Source: Verrucomicrobiota bacterium (GTDB taxonomy: Bacteria; Verrucomicrobiota; Verrucomicrobiia; Opitutales; UBA953). From it: 64,000 nucleotides of DNA. Below the pieces are notes generated by a model. That model saw nothing but the letters and a program-made list of their open reading frames with translations, had not been told where the DNA came from and made no database searches. The translations under genes and the position numbers were made by a program. Shown here piece by piece: positions 55,949 through 64,000 of this stretch (position 1 is the first letter of the stretch; every line of letters begins with the position of its first letter). Location of the stretch: NCBI GenBank assembly GCA_030830965.1, contig JAURLX010000019.1, positions 1-64,000 on the forward strand, written 5' to 3'.

Positions 55949-56989
55949 ATGCGGGCCGATTTCATCATCGTCGGACAGGGGCTGGCGGGCACGCTGCTCG
56001 CCGAAGCGCTCATCGCCGCCGGTCGTCGCGTGATCGTGGTCGACGACGGTTGGCGCTCCTCGTCTTCGCGGGTGGCCGCTGGTCTCATGACGCCCCTGAC
56101 GGGCAGGCGGTTCACCCTGACGCCGGGCTACCCGGAGCTCTTTGCGCGGGCCTCCGCCACGCTGGGGGCGCTTGGCGTGCTCCGTCCCGCCAGGGTCTAC
56201 CGCATGTTCGTGGATGCCGAGCAGCGTGAACGCGGCCTCTCGCGTGTCGCCGAAGCATCCTGCGCCCCCTTCATCGAGCGCGTGACGGCGGGCCCGGGCG
56301 CGGCGCACGAGACCCTTGACGACCCGCTTGGTGGCGCGCTCATGCGCGGCGCCTGGACCGACCTGCCGCGCCTGCTGTCGGAGGCGCGTGAGCGGCTCCG
56401 TGCGACGGGTTCCCTCGTCGAGGAGTCCTTTGACTGCGACGCGCTCGCATGCCAGGTCGACGGGGTCGTCTGGAAGGGGCTGCAGGCCGGTGGCGCCGTC
56501 TTCTGCGACGGCTACAAGTCCGCCTTGGCAGGCCCTTTCAGGAACCTCGGCTGGCAGCCGGCCAAAGGCGAGGCGCTGACGCTCGTCTCCGGCGCGCCGC
56601 AGACCCCTTTCATCCTCAACCGTGAGGGATGGGCCCTGCCGATGGGCGGTGACGTCTGGCGGACCGGCACGAACTGGGAGTGGGGGGCCTTAGATGAGTC
56701 GCCCACCGCGGAGCAGAAGGACAAGCTACTCGCCCGTTTCCGGGGCTATTTCAAGGGACCGGTCGCGACCGAGGTCACGACGCATCAGGCAGGAGTCCGG
56801 CCATGCACCGGTGACGGCAGGCCATACCTGGGCACCCACCCTGCGCTTCCCCGGTTGCATCTCTTCAACGGCCTCGGGCCGCGCGGCACCGTCTGGGCTC
56901 CCCAGATGGCGGAGATAATGGCACGTCATCTGATCGCGCAGGAGGCCATCCCTCCCGAGGTCGACCTGCGCCGGGCTTGGCGCGCCTGA
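55949..56989 (+). CDS. DAO-family FAD-dependent oxidoreductase
   Basis: A 346-residue protein. The N-terminal dinucleotide-binding motif VGQGLAGTLLAEAL begins at residue 8, and a basic Arg/Ser block follows. The C-terminal RPCTGDGRPYLGTHP and LFNGLGPRGTVWAPQMAE are the FAD-contacting blocks of glycine-oxidase or D-amino-acid-dehydrogenase relatives. Substrate unknown, probably an amine or amino acid. It is coupled to the AEC transporter gene and converges on aroQ. Confidence 0.82.
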   Translation: MRADFIIVGQGLAGTLLAEALIAAGRRVIVVDDGWRSSSSRVAAGLMTPLTGRRFTLTPGYPELFARASATLGALGVLRPARVYRMFVDAEQRERGLSRVAEASCAPFIERVTAGPGAAHETLDDPLGGALMRGAWTDLPRLLSEARERLRATGSLVEESFDCDALACQVDGVVWKGLQAGGAVFCDGYKSALAGPFRNLGWQPAKGEALTLVSGAPQTPFILNREGWALPMGGDVWRTGTNWEWGALDESPTAEQKDKLLARFRGYFKGPVATEVTTHQAGVRPCTGDGRPYLGTHPALPRLHLFNGLGPRGTVWAPQMAEIMARHLIAQEAIPPEVDLRRAWRA

Positions 56990-56991
56990 GT

Positions 56992-57468
56992 TCAGCGCCG
57001 GCGGGTCTTCCTGGCGGCGGCCTTCGGGGCCGGACGCTTGGTGGTGTCCAGCAGATGGTCGGCGGCCAGCAGGTAGCCAGCGAAGCCGAGTCCGGTGATC
57101 ACGCCTTCGCAGGCGGAGGCCGTGACCGAGCGGTGGCGGAACTCCTCGCGCTTGTAGATGTTTGAGATGTGCACCTCGACTGCGCGCATGCCGCTGCCCG
57201 CGATGCTGTCGCGGAGGGCGACGCTCACATGCGTGTGCCCTCCGGGGTTGATCACGAGGAGCTTCACGCCGTCGTCGGCCCACTTTGCGATCGTGTCGAT
57301 GATGCGACCTTCGTGGTTGGATTGGAAGAACCTGGACCGGGCGCCGCGCTTCCGCAGATGGGACGTCAGCTGCTTCTCGAGGTCGGCCAGCGTGGCGTGG
57401 CCGTACACCTCCGGCTCCCGCTTGCCAAGCCGATCGAGATTCGGGCCGTTGATGATGCCGATTTCCAT
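56992..57468 (-). CDS. aroQ: Type II 3-dehydroquinate dehydratase
   Basis: Third step of the shikimate pathway; dodecameric type II enzyme. 158 residues. The N-terminus shows GPNLDRLGKREPEVYG with the active-site Tyr and Arg. SNHEGRIID is the next block, and INPGGHTHVSVALRDSI the substrate-binding block. EVHISNIYKREEFRHRS holds the catalytic His region. A C-terminal tail of about 15 residues is Lys/Arg/Ala-rich (KRPAPKAAARKTRRR), beyond the usual end of the enzyme. Confidence 0.95.
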   Translation of the reverse strand: MEIGIINGPNLDRLGKREPEVYGHATLADLEKQLTSHLRKRGARSRFFQSNHEGRIIDTIAKWADDGVKLLVINPGGHTHVSVALRDSIAGSGMRAVEVHISNIYKREEFRHRSVTASACEGVITGLGFAGYLLAADHLLDTTKRPAPKAAARKTRRR

Positions 57469-57533
57469 GGGTCAGTCCTAGTCGGCCCCTCGCCCGTGGA
57501 CAAGGCTGGAGGTCGACGACCGCCGGGCGCGGT

Positions 57534-60227
57534 TCACCTCAGAATCTGCCTCAGGACGTAGGGGAGGATGCCGCCGTGGCGGTAGTACTCGCCCTCGATG
57601 GCGGTGTCGATGCGGGCTACTAGGGCGGCCCGGTCGACCGTGCCGTCGGCGCGGCGGATGACCAGGGTCACCGGCGTCCTGGGCTTGATCGGGCTGGCGA
57701 GACCCTCGAGGTCGAAGGTCTCCGTGCCGTCGAGGCGGTAGGAGGCGGCGTTGCAGCCGTCGGCGAACTCGAGGGGAAGCACGCCCATGCCGATGAGGTT
57801 GGAGCGATGAATGCGCTCGAAGGATTGCGCCACCACGGCCCTGATGCCGAGCAGGGCGGTCCCCTTGGCGGCCCAGTCGCGGGACGAGCCCATGCCGTAG
57901 TCGACGCCGCCGAAGACGATCATGCCTTCGCCGCGCTGCTTGTAGGCCTGGCAGGCGTCATAGATCGCCTCGATCTTGCCGTCGGGCTGGACCTTCGTGA
58001 AGCCGCCTTCCTTGCCGTCGGCCATCGCGTTCTTCACCTGGGTGTTGGCGAAGGTGCCGCGGGTCATAATGCGGTCGTTGCCGCGGCGTGACCCGTAGGA
58101 ATTGAAGTCCTTCTTCGAGACGCCCGCCGCGAGGAGGAACTTGCCGGCCGGGGTCTCCTCCTTGAAGGCTCCGGCGGGGGAGATGTGGTCGGTCGTGACG
58201 GAGTCGCCGAGGATGGCCAGCGGACGCAGCTTGGCGAGTGACGGCACCGGAGGCGGGGTCATCGAGAAGCCCTTAAAGAAGGGCGGCTCCTGGATGTACG
58301 TGGAGGATTCCTTCCAGCTGAAGCGCGCTCCCGTGCCGCCCTGCACGCCCTTCCACTCCGCGGTGGCGTTGGCCAGGGAGTCGGCGGCGTACTTCGACTT
58401 GAACATCGCGGGCTTCAGGCCGCGGGCGACGTGGTCGGCGACTTCGGCCTGGGAAGGCCAGACGTCCTTGAGGAAGACCGGCTTGCCGTCCTGGCCCGTG
58501 CCGAGCGGCTCGCTGTCGAGGTCGATATCGACGCGACCGGCGAGGGCGAAGGCCACGACGAGGGGCGGAGACATCAGGAAGTTCGAGCGGACCGCGCCGT
58601 GGACGCGGGCTTCGAAGTTGCGGTTGCCGGAGAGCACGGAGGCCGTGACGAGGTCGCCCTGCTTGATCGCGCCCTCGATGTCGGCGTCGAGCGGGCCGGA
58701 GTTGCCAATGCAGGTCGTGCAGCCGTAGCCGACGAGGTTGAAGCCAAGCTGGTCGAGATAGCCCGAGAGCTGGATCTCGTCGAGGTAGTCGGTGACCACG
58801 CGGGAGCCGGGGGCCAGCGAGCACTTCACGTTCGGGTTCACCTTCAGGCCCTTCTCGACGGCCTTCTTGGCGACGAGGCCGGCGGCCACCATCACGGAAG
58901 GGTTCGACGTGTTGGTGCAGGAGGTGATCGCAGCGATCACGACGGAGCCGTGCTGGAGCGAACGGCCCGTGGCGCCCACGGGGGCGGAGGCGGTGCGATC
59001 GGCTGCGGCCTTGCCGAAGCCGTTCTTGTCCTTGGGCGCGGTGAAGAGGGCATTGAACGTTTCCTTTGCCTTCGGAAGGTCGATGCGGTCCTGCGGGCGC
59101 TTCGGGCCGGACACGCAGGGGACGACGGTGCCGATGTCGAGGTCGATGGCATGCGTGTAGTCGATGCTGCCGGCCTTCGGGATGCCGAAGAGCCCCTGCG
59201 CCTTGTAGTACTCCCTTACCAGCTCGATGTGCGCCTCGTCGCGGCCGGTCTGGCGGAGGTAGTCGAGGGATTTGTCGTCGACCGGGAAGAAGCCCATCGT
59301 CGCGCCGTATTCCGGGGCCATGTTGGCGATCGTGGCGCGGTCGGCGAGCGAGAGGGCCTCGGTGCCTTCGCCGTAGAATTCGACGAACTTGCCGACGACC
59401 TTGGCCTTGCGGAGGATCTCAGTGAGACGGAGGGTGAGGTCGGTGGCGGTGACGCCCTCGCGGAGGCGGCCGGTGAGGTTGACGCCGATGACTTCGGGGG
59501 TCTGGAAGTAGACCGGCTGACCGAGCATGCCCGCCTCCGCCTCGATGCCGCCCACGCCCCAGCCGACGACGCCGATGCCGTTGATCATCGTGGTGTGGGA
59601 ATCGGTGCCGACTAGGGTGTCGGGGTAGAAGACGCCGTCCTTCTGGAAGACAAGCTTGGCCAGGTGCTCGAGATTGACCTGGTGCACGATGCCGATGGCG
59701 GGCGGCACCACGCCGAAGGTCTTGAAGGCCTGCATGCCCCACTTGAGGAACTCGTAGCGCTCGGTGTTGCGGCCGAACTCCTGCCGGAGGTTCTCGCGGA
59801 ACGACTCCGCCGTGCCGGCGCGATCCACCTGCACGGAGTGGTCGACGACCAGGTCCACGGGCACCAACGGCTCGATGACCGAGCTGTCCTTGCCGAGCCG
59901 GGCGACCGCTTCCCGCATCGCGGCGAGGTCGACGAGCAGGGGGACGCCCGTGAAGTCCTGCAGGACGATGCGGGCGACGACGAAGGGAATCTCGGTGTCG
60001 ACGGGCTTCTTGGCGTTCCAGGCGGCCAGCGTCCGTACGTCCTCCTCGGTCACCGCGACGCCGTCGCAGTTGCGGAGCACGGACTCAAGTACGAGCCTGA
60101 TCGAGACGGGGAGGCGGGCGATCTTCCCGAGGCCGGCCTCCTCGAGCGCGGGTAGGGAGCAGATACTGCCCGACCTGCCTCCGGCGGAGAAGGGGCGTAG
60201 CGCGTTGAAGGGGACTTTGGCGGCCAT
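57534..60227 (-). CDS. acnA: Aconitate hydratase A
   Basis: Isomerises citrate to isocitrate. I chose the ATG at 60227 (897 residues); the longer frame adds a Pro-rich leader not seen in the family. [10 protein letters not shown] and [15 protein letters not shown] are in domain 1. The cluster cysteines lie in [11 protein letters not shown] and [12 protein letters not shown]. The C-terminal swivel domain shows [18 protein letters not shown] and [16 protein letters not shown]. The length is normal for AcnA. It could be regulated as an RNA-binding apo-protein, not inferable here. Confidence 0.96.
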   Translation of the reverse strand: MAAKVPFNALRPFSAGGRSGSICSLPALEEAGLGKIARLPVSIRLVLESVLRNCDGVAVTEEDVRTLAAWNAKKPVDTEIPFVVARIVLQDFTGVPLLVDLAAMREAVARLGKDSSVIEPLVPVDLVVDHSVQVDRAGTAESFRENLRQEFGRNTERYEFLKWGMQAFKTFGVVPPAIGIVHQVNLEHLAKLVFQKDGVFYPDTLVGTDSHTTMINGIGVVGWGVGGIEAEAGMLGQPVYFQTPEVIGVNLTGRLREGVTATDLTLRLTEILRKAKVVGKFVEFYGEGTEALSLADRATIANMAPEYGATMGFFPVDDKSLDYLRQTGRDEAHIELVREYYKAQGLFGIPKAGSIDYTHAIDLDIGTVVPCVSGPKRPQDRIDLPKAKETFNALFTAPKDKNGFGKAAADRTASAPVGATGRSLQHGSVVIAAITSCTNTSNPSVMVAAGLVAKKAVEKGLKVNPNVKCSLAPGSRVVTDYLDEIQLSGYLDQLGFNLVGYGCTTCIGNSGPLDADIEGAIKQGDLVTASVLSGNRNFEARVHGAVRSNFLMSPPLVVAFALAGRVDIDLDSEPLGTGQDGKPVFLKDVWPSQAEVADHVARGLKPAMFKSKYAADSLANATAEWKGVQGGTGARFSWKESSTYIQEPPFFKGFSMTPPPVPSLAKLRPLAILGDSVTTDHISPAGAFKEETPAGKFLLAAGVSKKDFNSYGSRRGNDRIMTRGTFANTQVKNAMADGKEGGFTKVQPDGKIEAIYDACQAYKQRGEGMIVFGGVDYGMGSSRDWAAKGTALLGIRAVVAQSFERIHRSNLIGMGVLPLEFADGCNAASYRLDGTETFDLEGLASPIKPRTPVTLVIRRADGTVDRAALVARIDTAIEGEYYRHGGILPYVLRQILR

Positions 60228-60252
60228 GGTCTGGATAGGTGTGAAGAGAGGA

Positions 60253-60295
60253 GGCAAAAACGAAGAAGGCGGCCGGGGCAAGCCCGACCGCCTTC
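60253..60295 (-). terminator. Rho-independent terminator after the peroxiredoxin gene
   Basis: On the minus strand, a 13-bp stem with one mismatch is followed by TTCGTTTTTG. It lies 21 bases after the peroxiredoxin stop and just before acnA on the same strand. Confidence 0.85.
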
Positions 60296-60315
60296 GGCGG
60301 ACGCGGTCCGTCGGC

Positions 60316-60801
60316 TCAGGCCTCTACCGCCTTGCGGATCTTGGCGAAGTTCGGCATCGAGCTCGGGTCCCGCTTCACTTCGGAGTGGATGACGTTGCCG
60401 TTCTTGTCGGCCACGAAGACGGAGCGCTTGGAGACGTTCAGGAACCCGAACTTCTCGGGAATGACCCGGGTGTCCTTGACCTTGAAGGCCTTGGTGGCGA
60501 CGCGGTTGAAGTCCGACAGGAGCGTGACGGTGATGTTGTTGGCCTTGGCCCATGCCTCCTGGGCGAAAGGGCTGTCCACGGAGATCGCGATCACGTCGGC
60601 GTTAAGGGACTTATACTCGTCCAGCAGGCCGGAGACCTTGCACATTTCATCGGTGCAGACGCCGGTGAAGGCCAAGGGGAAGAAGAGAATGACGGTCTTT
60701 CCCTTGCCGACGTTGCGTCGGATGCTTACGTCCATGAAATTATCGCCGATTTTCTGTTTCAGGGAGATTTCGGGCAGGGGCTGGCCGATTTTTAGGGGCA
60801 T
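60316..60801 (-). CDS. Peroxiredoxin, AhpE/Prx-like
   Basis: Reduces hydrogen peroxide and organic hydroperoxides in the cytoplasm. 161 residues. The peroxidatic Cys49 lies in [13 protein letters not shown] (T-x2-C), and Cys54 is a possible resolving Cys. The Arg needed for the active site lies further on, in a KRSVFVAD block near residue 125. It is a thiol-dependent Prx of the 1-Cys or atypical 2-Cys form. It has its own promoter-like sequence and terminator, so it is probably monocistronic. Confidence 0.92.
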   Translation of the reverse strand: MPLKIGQPLPEISLKQKIGDNFMDVSIRRNVGKGKTVILFFPLAFTGVCTDEMCKVSGLLDEYKSLNADVIAISVDSPFAQEAWAKANNITVTLLSDFNRVATKAFKVKDTRVIPEKFGFLNVSKRSVFVADKNGNVIHSEVKRDPSSMPNFAKIRKAVEA

Positions 60802-60826
60802 TTGAGGTGCGGGGTGGGGTTAGAAC

Positions 60827-60858
60827 CCTATAAATGCCTTTAAATGCATGAATTGCAA
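60827..60858 (-). promoter_or_regulatory. Possible promoter of the peroxiredoxin gene
   Basis: This 120-base gap is conspicuously AT-rich. On the minus strand TTGCAA (60853-60858) and TTTATA (60829-60834) are separated by 18 bases, a fair sigma-70-like match. It would give a leader of about 25 bases. Position and strand fit the peroxiredoxin gene; the exact boxes are uncertain. Confidence 0.4.
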
Positions 60859-60921
60859 GGGATTACCCTTTATCTCCGTATTTACCCCCTTTTTTACACA
60901 AGGTCTCCCACCCGGCTTAAT

Positions 60922-61809
60922 TCAGGTGTATTTTTTCAAGTCTAAGCGGGTGAACCACTTGCGCTGTTTTCGGACCAAGGCCCAGGTGTCGAGATTGATG
61001 CGCTCGGTCAAGGCCTCCAAGGGTAGCCGTGACCCAGCCTCCAACCAGTCCATGGCGGCCCTGTAGCCCACGGCGCGTGCGCTGGGCAGCTCCGGATCGA
61101 GTTCGAGGCTGAGAAGCCATCTGGCCTCCTCCAGAAGGCCGTCCTTGAGCATCTGTCGGGTCCGGAGACCGATACGGCTCTTCAACTCGTCGTCGGGCCG
61201 TTCCAAGACCTCGCAGGAGATACTATGGCCTTCAAAGGGACCAGGTCTGGCCCTGAACTCATCGTATAGCTCGGAAAGCGGCCGGTCGGAGGCCAGGCGG
61301 CGTTCAAGCGCCTTGGCCACCCGGATGGGGTTCTGTGTGTCAAGCCAGTCCGGCAGGGGGCCGTTCTCCGCCTCGCGCAATCTCGCTAGCAGCGGGCCGA
61401 GCCCGGAGTTGAACAGCGAACGTACCTCCTGTGTCACGGCCGGGGGTATGAAGGTCTCATCGGCGACGGGTCCGAAAAAGGCTGCCAGATAGAAGCCGCT
61501 CCCGCCTGTGACCAGGATGCGGCGCCCCCGGGAGGCCGCGTCCTCAAGCGCCTGGCGGGCGGCTTCGACGTATCGGGCCACGGAGAACCGCTCGGAAGGG
61601 TCGGCGAGGTCGAGGCCGTGGTGCGTGACCCTTCGCCGCTGGTCCGCGGTCGGCTTGGCCGAACCGACGTCCATGCCCCGGTAGACGCAGACGGAGTCGC
61701 ACGAAAGGATCTCCGCCCCGTTTTTCTCCGCCCATTCGATGGCGGCGTCGGTCTTTCCTGCGGCGGTCGGACCGGTCAGTATCCTTATCTCGGCCTTTTC
61801 CGCCGTCAC
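60922..61809 (-). CDS. miaA: tRNA dimethylallyltransferase
   Basis: Adds a dimethylallyl group to A37 of tRNAs reading codons that start with U. I chose the GTG at 61809, which overlaps the cdsA stop (GTGA), giving 295 residues. It begins TAEKAEIRILTGPTAAGKT, with the P-loop GPTAAGKT near residues 12-19. ILSCDSVCVYRGMDVGSAKPT, RRILVTGGSGFYL and NPIRVAKALERR are MiaA blocks, with ARAVGYRAA later. It is the last gene of the exbD-like/uppS/cdsA/miaA run. Confidence 0.95.
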   Translation of the reverse strand: MTAEKAEIRILTGPTAAGKTDAAIEWAEKNGAEILSCDSVCVYRGMDVGSAKPTADQRRRVTHHGLDLADPSERFSVARYVEAARQALEDAASRGRRILVTGGSGFYLAAFFGPVADETFIPPAVTQEVRSLFNSGLGPLLARLREAENGPLPDWLDTQNPIRVAKALERRLASDRPLSELYDEFRARPGPFEGHSISCEVLERPDDELKSRIGLRTRQMLKDGLLEEARWLLSLELDPELPSARAVGYRAAMDWLEAGSRLPLEALTERINLDTWALVRKQRKWFTRLDLKKYT

Positions 61810-62690
61810 GAACGTTTGGCCCACTCGAGGAAGTAGGAGAGCAGCAGCATCGCGGCCGGGCCAGTGATCACGAGGCTGTCGACGAGGTCCAGCGCGCCTC
61901 CGATCCCCGGTATCGTCGATCCCGAGTCTTTTGCGCCGGCTTGCCGCTTGAACACCGATTCGGCCAGGTCCGATGGGATGCTCAGCGCCGCCAGCGGAAG
62001 CGCCAAGACCGCAGCCTTCCATGGTACCATGAAACTGAGGCCAAGCGGTCCGGAACACAGCCAGGCGAAGGCGGCGGACGACAGGGCGGAGAGCAGAAGC
62101 CCGCCGGCGCAGCCTTCCCAGCTCTTCGCGGGACTGATTTCGGGCGCGATCTTGTGCCGTCCGAAGGGAACCCCGACGAGCAGCCCGCCGACGTCGGTGA
62201 ACTTGGTCGCTACGACCACCCAGAGGACATAGTACAGCCCCACGGGCTGGCGGGCGAGCATCGCGCCGTCCTCCATGCGGGCTATTCCGACCAGGGATGA
62301 GAGCATGAAAGGCAGGTACAGGAAACCGTACAGGGCCGGAAGGGTGCGGAGCAGGGCCGGGGTCTCGGTCGGCCGGCGTAGCATCAGCAGCAGATGCACG
62401 CCGAAGGCGAGGGCGGCGAAGTTGAGGGCGTGACTGTAGCGGAGTCGCTCGGGCGCCAGGAAGAACAGGCCGAACAGCAGCGCCGCTCCGGCCAGCAGGC
62501 CGCCTGACCCGCTCCGGCGCGTTCCGGGAATCCGGTCGGCAAGCCGGTAGAACTCATGCTGCGCGAGCAGGATGAGCGTCGCCAGCAGCAGGAACGCCGC
62601 CTGCTCCGCGACCGAGAACATGCCTCCCACCCAGACGACCAGGCCGACCACGGTCCAGAGCCCGATGGTGCTGAACGCGCGGTGCCTCAT
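61806..62690 (-). CDS. cdsA: Phosphatidate cytidylyltransferase
   Basis: Makes CDP-diacylglycerol for phospholipid synthesis. 294 residues, about eight membrane helices. The family signature near the C-terminus is recognisable but altered. It reads SVFKRQAGAKDSGSTIPG followed by IGGALDLVDS, where the common form has PGHGG and DRxD. ISPAKSWEGCAGG is another CdsA block. Starts 4 bases before the uppS stop (ATGA) and overlaps miaA at its end, so all three are translationally coupled. Confidence 0.93.
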   Translation of the reverse strand: MRHRAFSTIGLWTVVGLVVWVGGMFSVAEQAAFLLLATLILLAQHEFYRLADRIPGTRRSGSGGLLAGAALLFGLFFLAPERLRYSHALNFAALAFGVHLLLMLRRPTETPALLRTLPALYGFLYLPFMLSSLVGIARMEDGAMLARQPVGLYYVLWVVVATKFTDVGGLLVGVPFGRHKIAPEISPAKSWEGCAGGLLLSALSSAAFAWLCSGPLGLSFMVPWKAAVLALPLAALSIPSDLAESVFKRQAGAKDSGSTIPGIGGALDLVDSLVITGPAAMLLLSYFLEWAKRS

Positions 62691-63448
62691 GGCGATGGCG
62701 GCGCCCCCTGCACCTGCGCCCCGGTCAGGCCGAAACGACGTTCGCGTCGGCGGTAGTCGCTGAGCGCGGCCTCGAGCTGCTCTTTCCCGAAATCGGGCCA
62801 GTATTCGGGCGCGATGTGGATCTCGGCGTAGGCCGACTGCAGCAGGAGGAAGTTGCTGAGGCGGAACTCGCCCGAGGTCCGGATGATGAGGTCGGGGTCG
62901 GGCAGGCCCGCCGTATCCAGCCGGGATTCAAACGCCCTCCAGTCAATCTGCTCCGTCTGGAGCGCGCCCGAGGCCACGTCCCTGGCGATTCGTCGCGCCG
63001 CCTCGACGGCTTCCTGCCTGGCGCCGTAGTTCAGCGCCACCACGAGGTCGAGGGTCGTGTTATCCTTGCTGGCTGCGATGGCCTCTTCCAGCGGCGTTCG
63101 CGCGAAGTCGGGCAGGGAGGTCACGTCGCCGATCACCTTGAGGCGCACGTTTCTTTTATCGAGCCGGGCGAGGTGGGCGCGGAGCAGCCATTCGCCGAGC
63201 TTGAAAAGCCCGCTGACCTCGGCCGGAGGCCGCTTCCAGTTCTCGGCGGAGAAGGCGAAGACGGTCAGCGTGCCGATGCCGAGGTCGACGCACGCGTCGA
63301 TGATCTCGAACAGCCGTTCCGCCCCCCGACGATGTCCCTCCAGCCTAGGAAGTCCGCGGGCCGCAGCCCAGCGCCCGTTGCCGTCCATGATGATGCCGAC
63401 ATGCCGGGGCAGGGGGCGGTCGGGCGGCGTGTCATCGGACGGAGGCAC
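62687..63448 (-). CDS. uppS: Isoprenyl transferase (undecaprenyl diphosphate synthase)
   Basis: Makes the undecaprenyl diphosphate carrier of peptidoglycan and lipopolysaccharide synthesis from FPP and IPP. 253 residues. HVGIIMDGNGRWAAARGLPR is the N-terminal signature with the catalytic Asp, GHRRGAERL follows, and FAFSAENWKRP binds substrate. DLIIRTSGEFRLSNFLLLQSAYAE is the C-terminal block in two parts. Its stop overlaps the start of cdsA. Confidence 0.96.
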   Translation of the reverse strand: MPPSDDTPPDRPLPRHVGIIMDGNGRWAAARGLPRLEGHRRGAERLFEIIDACVDLGIGTLTVFAFSAENWKRPPAEVSGLFKLGEWLLRAHLARLDKRNVRLKVIGDVTSLPDFARTPLEEAIAASKDNTTLDLVVALNYGARQEAVEAARRIARDVASGALQTEQIDWRAFESRLDTAGLPDPDLIIRTSGEFRLSNFLLLQSAYAEIHIAPEYWPDFGKEQLEAALSDYRRRERRFGLTGAQVQGAPPSP

Positions 63449-63490
63449 GCGAGAGGATGTGTCCCTGCGGACGGCTCTGGCAACCGAGAA

Positions 63491-64000
63491 TCAGCGGCCC
63501 GCGTCCCGCCCCTGCTGTGCGTCGTCTTTCTTCGGCGGATTGTTCGCGGCGATGAGCACGCCGGGAAATCCGTGCTTCCGTGCCATCGCGCAGACTTCCA
63601 TGAAATCCCTCATCATCAAAGCGCCATCCGCCTTGATGAGCACGGGGCGATGGTTCGCCCCGCCCGTCTTCTTCAGCCCCAGATGCTGGTCGAGCTCCTT
63701 GTAGCTCATCACCTGTCCGTCCGCGACGCATAGGCCGGTGCCGCGCGTGGAGATCAGCGTGACGGTGGCCGAAGTGAGGGCCATCTCCGTCGTCTTGACC
63801 GCCGGCACCTCCAGGGTGCGAAGCATGGCCGGGGACCGCGAGCCGTCGAAGCCGACGTACATCCCGGGGGCGTAGACGAAGTCCGAGGACAGGGCCCCGA
63901 CCAGAGCCGCGCAGACGATGGCCAGGGCCAGCGGCGCGGCGTCCACGCCCTGTCGGGCCGTGCGGACTCGCCGCAGGACGCCCAGAGGGGTCTCGATCAT
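63491..64000 (-). CDS. ExbD/TolR-like biopolymer transport protein
   Basis: The ATG occupies 63998-64000, so the start is inside the window, but only just; a longer upstream form cannot be excluded. 169 residues. One membrane helix lies near residues 22-40. The periplasmic part has the ExbD/TolR pattern of alternating strands (VTLISTRGTGLCVADG, then RPVLIKADGALMMRDFMEVCAMARK in part). An Asp in the membrane helix, expected for proton-driven ExbD, is not obvious. It is followed on the same strand by uppS after 42 bases. No ExbB partner is visible. Confidence 0.72.
   Translation of the reverse strand: MIETPLGVLRRVRTARQGVDAAPLALAIVCAALVGALSSDFVYAPGMYVGFDGSRSPAMLRTLEVPAVKTTEMALTSATVTLISTRGTGLCVADGQVMSYKELDQHLGLKKTGGANHRPVLIKADGALMMRDFMEVCAMARKHGFPGVLIAANNPPKKDDAQQGRDAGR

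Overview
The window is high-GC bacterial chromosome (by eye roughly two-thirds G+C), densely coded, with no insertion sequence, prophage, CRISPR array or rRNA operon visible. The gene set is Gram-negative: lpxI for lipid A, uppS, cdsA, an ExbD/TolR-type protein and many Sec signal peptides. It best fits the PVC group, probably Verrucomicrobiota near Opitutae. Reasons are the secreted sulfatase, sialate O-acetylesterase and SGNH hydrolases, the Gfo/Idh/MocA and xylose-isomerase-like pair, the planctomycete/verrucomicrobial-style GTPase cassette, and a sigma/anti-sigma pair of PVC flavour. The taxonomic call is inference; no 16S gene is present.

Layout. 1-14.65 kb is a catabolic island for decorated glycans or sugar derivatives: a C39-like peptidase fragment, ceramidase-like hydrolase, OPA-type phosphate-ester antiporter, tandem alpha/beta-hydrolase, Gfo/Idh/MocA dehydrogenase, TIM-barrel isomerase, sialate esterase, two SGNH-type hydrolases, a glutamine amidotransferase and a sulfatase. 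14.66-22.1 kb holds three enzymes of eukaryotic-chromatin type (PARG macrodomain, HDAC-fold deacetylase, SET-domain methyltransferase) among purA, a TPR protein, gpsA and panB. 22.1-24.6 kb holds lpxI, nadD, rsfS and a CAU tRNA. 24.6-31.95 kb is a four-gene membrane/GTPase cassette on the minus strand. It encodes a zinc-ribbon GTPase, a GAP1-N2-like single-pass protein, a 972-residue single-pass protein and a GYF-like membrane protein. It is divergent from an ECF sigma factor and a putative anti-sigma factor with a duplicated domain (32.0-33.3 kb).

33.3-38.8 kb reads PTS enzyme I, hisC, hisB, hisH and citrate synthase, ending in a strong terminator. rnpB follows on the minus strand (38.86-39.23 kb), then an SGNH hydrolase, a Ski2-like helicase, PEP carboxylase, a small membrane protein and an inositol-monophosphatase-family enzyme. 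gltB-gltD (46.5-52.6 kb) is a clear ammonia-assimilation operon with a promoter and a terminator. 52.9-64 kb holds a HEAT-repeat/methyltransferase fusion, tmRNA, an AEC transporter, an FAD oxidoreductase, aroQ, aconitase, a peroxiredoxin, and the exbD-like/uppS/cdsA/miaA run.

Genes that work together: citrate synthase, aconitase and PEP carboxylase supply 2-oxoglutarate and oxaloacetate, and GltBD uses 2-oxoglutarate. uppS and cdsA feed envelope lipid synthesis. nadD and rsfS form a common conserved pair. The most unusual locus is the GTPase cassette with its divergent sigma/anti-sigma pair. The PARG/HDAC/SET neighbourhood is second. All functional statements come from reading motifs; no database search was possible.
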